This document shows, one piece after another, positions 12,905-15,170 of a stretch of DNA of 15,170 nucleotides. Position 1 is the stretch's first letter; every line of letters starts with the position of its first letter. The DNA is taken from contig WRLW01000012.1 of NCBI GenBank assembly GCA_009777435.1, positions 1 through 15,170 on the forward strand. The letters are read 5' to 3'. The notes below the pieces were generated by a model that ran no database searches, had not been told where the DNA came from, and saw only the letters and a list, made by a program, of their open reading frames with translations. This DNA is from Oscillospiraceae bacterium. Its GTDB lineage: Bacteria > Bacillota > Clostridia > Oscillospirales > UBA929. Both the position numbers and the translations under genes were made by a program.

Positions 12905-13924
12905 GTGTCAAACATAAAAGATGTCGCGAAGGCCGCGGGCGTATCTACCTCGACCGTTTCGCGCGTGCTGAACAATAACCCCTTGATTTCATTTGAGACG
13001 CGCGAGCATGTTATGAAGGTCATACGCGAGCATAACTACGTGCCGAACAGTATGGCGCGCGGGCTTTCCACGCAAAAGGCCAGCGCGGTGGCTTTACTGG
13101 TTAATATAGAGGATAAGGACACCGACTCCTTTGACAACCTTTTTTTCCATAAGATCATGTACGGCATAGAAAATGTGCTTTACAAAAATGACCTGTCCCT
13201 TGTCATATCCAACCTCTCAAACTCACGCAGCAGCAAGGAGCGCTTAAACCGCATGGTGCAAGGGAAGCAAATCCAGGGCGTGATCATCCCGACCTTAGTT
13301 TTGACTCCTGATTTGATAAAGACGCTGACGGCCCAAAAAATCCCCTTTGTTGTTATAGGAGAGCCGGAATACACAACCGTTCCGTTTGACTGGGTGGATA
13401 TAAACAACATGCAAGGCGGCCAGCAGGCCGTTCAGCATCTGATCGAAACAGACTATAAGCGCATCGCTTTTTTAGGCGGAGAGCCCGGCTCGCTGTTCAA
13501 TCACAAGCGTCTGGCCGGGTATCGGACTATGCTGACGCAGCACAACATGCCTGTAGATGAAGCTTTGATTGCGGAATGTGACGGCGGCAAGGCCGGCGCG
13601 TGTGCCGAAATGGCCCGGCTGCTTGAGCTGACCCCTCCTCCCGACGCCGTTATATGCGGCAATAACATCATCAGCTTGGGCGCCATGAAGGCCATCGCGG
13701 AAAAAGGCTTGACCATACCGCGTGACATCGGGATAATCAGCTTTGACAACTACCCCATCGCGGAGCTTGTGGAGCCGACCCTGACGACCATTGATATCAA
13801 TGTGTACGAGATGGGAGTGGAAGCGGCGAAACTGATTCTAAAGCTGATGGCAAACCCGTCCGCCCACCATCAGGTCAGCCTGATTTCAACGTCTATCCAA
13901 GTCCGGGAATCCACAATAAAATAA
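12905..13924 (+). CDS. LacI/GalR-family transcriptional regulator
   Basis: The 339-aa protein begins with the family's DNA-binding headpiece: SNIKDVAKAAGVSTSTVSRVLNNNPLISFETREHVMKVIREHNYVPNSMARGLS (residues 2-55), including the hinge helix. A periplasmic-binding-protein-like sugar-sensing domain follows, with GVIIPTL, PFVVIGEP, VDINNMQGGQQAVQHLI, RIAFLGGEPG, GYRTML, PDAVICGNN, GIISFDNYPIAELVEPTLTTIDINVYEMGVEAAKLIL. I chose GTG 12905 because GGAGG stands 5 nt upstream and the headpiece starts there; the TTG at 12884 adds seven unsupported residues. The stop overlaps the ribosome binding site of the GH13 gene, so the two are one operon. A maltose or malto-oligosaccharide effector is likely from context. 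Nearby ACCGGTTGCA palindromes suggest autoregulation. Confidence 0.94.
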   Translation: MSNIKDVAKAAGVSTSTVSRVLNNNPLISFETREHVMKVIREHNYVPNSMARGLSTQKASAVALLVNIEDKDTDSFDNLFFHKIMYGIENVLYKNDLSLVISNLSNSRSSKERLNRMVQGKQIQGVIIPTLVLTPDLIKTLTAQKIPFVVIGEPEYTTVPFDWVDINNMQGGQQAVQHLIETDYKRIAFLGGEPGSLFNHKRLAGYRTMLTQHNMPVDEALIAECDGGKAGACAEMARLLELTPPPDAVICGNNIISLGAMKAIAEKGLTIPRDIGIISFDNYPIAELVEPTLTTIDINVYEMGVEAAKLILKLMANPSAHHQVSLISTSIQVRESTIK

Positions 13925-13932
13925 GGAGCGTA

Positions 13933-15170
13933 ATGAACATGGTCGTTCTCCATGAAACTACAAGAGAATATATTTTTGCCGTGAAACGAAACCGGTTGCA
14001 TATCAGGTTGCAAATATTAAACGATTCGGCGGTTAAATGCAGGATATTTTATTGCAAGCGCTTACATCCAGATATTGTTTTCAGCTCGGCCGTTCCCTGC
14101 GTCGGAGGCGACGCCTCGCGCAAATATTACGAGTGTGACATTGAATTTCAGGAGACCGCGCAGTACATACAATATTACTTTGAGCTTGAAACGCAAGACA
14201 AAATATTTTACTGGGGGCGCAACGGGCACGAGGCCGCCAAGCCGGGCTGCTGCTTTGAATACCTCTGCACGGCGGAATTCGACATCGTTGAGATACCCGA
14301 ATGGGCAAATGGAACATCTTGGTATCAAATCTTCCCCGAACGGTTCTATAACGGGGATCCGTCAAACGACCCCGCCGACGCCCAGCCTTGGGGTACGGCC
14401 CCAACGCGGGAGAACCATTTCGGCGGCGATCTGGCGGGCATCACGCAAAAGCTGCCGTATTTACAGGAGCTTGGGATTGACGTGCTGTATCTGACGCCTG
14501 TTTTTGCCGCTCCGGCAAACCATAAATACGACACTGTGGACTATTACTCCATCGACCCCGCGTTCGGCACGACGCAGGACTTAATAGAGCTGGTGCGCCT
14601 GTGCCACTCACGCGGAATGAAGGTGGTTCTCGACGGCGTGTTTAACCATATCGGCTACCACTCCCCGCAGTTTCAAGACGTTGTGGAGAAGGGCGCGGCC
14701 TCGGAATACGCGGACTGGTTTTATATTTACGGCTTCCCCGTCCAAACCGAGCCGCCTAACTATGACTGCGTGGGCTTCTATAAATGGATGCCCAAGCTGC
14801 GGTATAAAACCAAAGCTGTGCGCGATTTCTTTCTAAGCGTCGGGAGATACTGGATCGAGACGGCGGACATCGACGGCTGGCGGCTCGACGTGGCCGACGA
14901 GATCGACTACACCTTCTGGCATGAGTTCCGCCGTGAGATAAAGTCGGTAAAGCCGGAGGCTTTCCTGCTTGCCGAAACATGGAAGGACGGCCGGGATATG
15001 CTGCGCGGCGACCAGATGGATTCCGTGATGAATTACCTGTTCCGCGACGCCCTTGTTGACTTCTTCGCGAAGCGCGATATCGACGCGGCCGCCTTTGAAC
15101 ACCGGATCTCGCAAATGCTGTTCGGGTATTCCAAAATTATTCGCCCGGCCCTGTATAACACCATAGGCTC
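13933..15170 (+). CDS. Neopullulanase/maltogenic-amylase type GH13 glycosidase (partial, C-terminus outside window)
   Basis: This enzyme hydrolyses alpha-1,4 (and often alpha-1,6) bonds in maltodextrins, pullulan or cyclodextrins. It has no signal peptide, so intracellular action is likely. Residues 1 to about 125 form an N-terminal beta-sandwich of the CBM34 kind, ending WANGTSWYQIFPERFYNGDPSNDP. The catalytic barrel shows LYLTPVFAAPANHKYDTVDYYSIDPAFG, region I DGVFNHIG (Asp234), region II GWRLDVADE (nucleophile Asp319) and region III LLAETW (acid/base Glu348). The 29-residue gap between the last two is as in known neopullulanases. The window stops at LYNTIGS, just before the expected HDTxR motif with the third catalytic Asp. 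AAGGAG overlaps the regulator stop; ATG 13933 is 4 nt and ATG 13939 is 10 nt from it, so either may be the start. No stop occurs up to 15170. Confidence 0.95.
   Translation, partial: MNMVVLHETTREYIFAVKRNRLHIRLQILNDSAVKCRIFYCKRLHPDIVFSSAVPCVGGDASRKYYECDIEFQETAQYIQYYFELETQDKIFYWGRNGHEAAKPGCCFEYLCTAEFDIVEIPEWANGTSWYQIFPERFYNGDPSNDPADAQPWGTAPTRENHFGGDLAGITQKLPYLQELGIDVLYLTPVFAAPANHKYDTVDYYSIDPAFGTTQDLIELVRLCHSRGMKVVLDGVFNHIGYHSPQFQDVVEKGAASEYADWFYIYGFPVQTEPPNYDCVGFYKWMPKLRYKTKAVRDFFLSVGRYWIETADIDGWRLDVADEIDYTFWHEFRREIKSVKPEAFLLAETWKDGRDMLRGDQMDSVMNYLFRDALVDFFAKRDIDAAAFEHRISQMLFGYSKIIRPALYNTIG
13987..14000 (+). promoter_or_regulatory. LacI-family operator or cre-like site 3, inside the GH13 coding sequence
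   Basis: CGAAACCGGTTGCA repeats the site 1 core and fits the cre pattern with one mismatch. A further half-site GGTTGCA follows at 14006-14012. It lies about 55 nt into the GH13 gene, encoding part of KRNRLHI, so it could act as a downstream roadblock or auxiliary operator. Confidence 0.5.

Overview
The window looks like chromosomal DNA of an anaerobic, endospore-forming, Gram-positive bacterium of the class Clostridia. The evidence is an oxygen-sensitive class III ribonucleotide reductase with its activase, a YpeB germination protein, an alpha/beta-type small acid-soluble spore protein, an S-layer-homology protein, strong AGGAGG-type ribosome binding sites and sigma-A promoters. The housekeeping genes are GC-rich. 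The block at about 9.7-12.7 kb looks more AT-rich and accessory. I cannot name a genus.

Region 1 (1-4300, minus strand) is a compact operon read from right to left: nrdD, nrdG, pfkA, then a class I methyltransferase cut by the window edge. The nrdD/nrdG and pfkA/methyltransferase junctions overlap, and nrdG and pfkA are 7 nt apart. The operon has a sigma-A promoter. Two tandem NrdR-box-like palindromes cover its -10 region and early leader, so deoxynucleotide-responsive repression is expected. The inclusion of a glycolytic phosphofructokinase in this transcript is unusual.

Region 2 (4394-7640, minus strand) starts with a CNNM/CBS/CorC membrane protein under its own sigma-A promoter. A small unrecognised gene follows, then ypeB. 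The small gene sits where the germination hydrolase gene sleB is usually found. Its ribosome binding site lies in one arm of a perfect 13-bp inverted repeat. A forespore-type (sigma-F/sigma-G) promoter candidate is embedded in the same repeat.

Region 3 (7635-9712, plus strand) holds a GH4 alpha-glycosidase and a small acid-soluble spore protein gene with a strong terminator. A direct repeat of about 52 bp (roughly 81% identical) lies upstream of each gene, so the two copies bracket the GH4 gene.

Region 4 (9713-12690) looks accessory. It contains about 480 nt of hairpin-rich DNA without a convincing gene, an XRE-family regulator with a TTG start, a divergently transcribed secreted GLUG-repeat/SLH protein, a bidirectional terminator, and a short minus-strand ORF that may be a remnant of a recombinase-like gene.

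Region 5 (12697-15170, plus strand) is a sugar-utilisation operon: a LacI/GalR-family regulator followed directly by a neopullulanase-type GH13 enzyme that runs off the window. Two sigma-A promoters and three ACCGGTTGCA-type operator or cre-like sites lie around it, one of them inside the GH13 coding sequence. With the GH4 enzyme, this suggests use of alpha-linked glucans or oligosaccharides.

I see no tRNA, rRNA, CRISPR array or intact insertion sequence. I found no complete, clearly new multi-gene system. The most original signals are the hairpin/promoter arrangement in front of the unknown gene-ypeB pair, the NrdR-controlled operon containing pfkA, the repeat pair around the GH4 gene, and the unexplained structured region at 9.7-10.2 kb.
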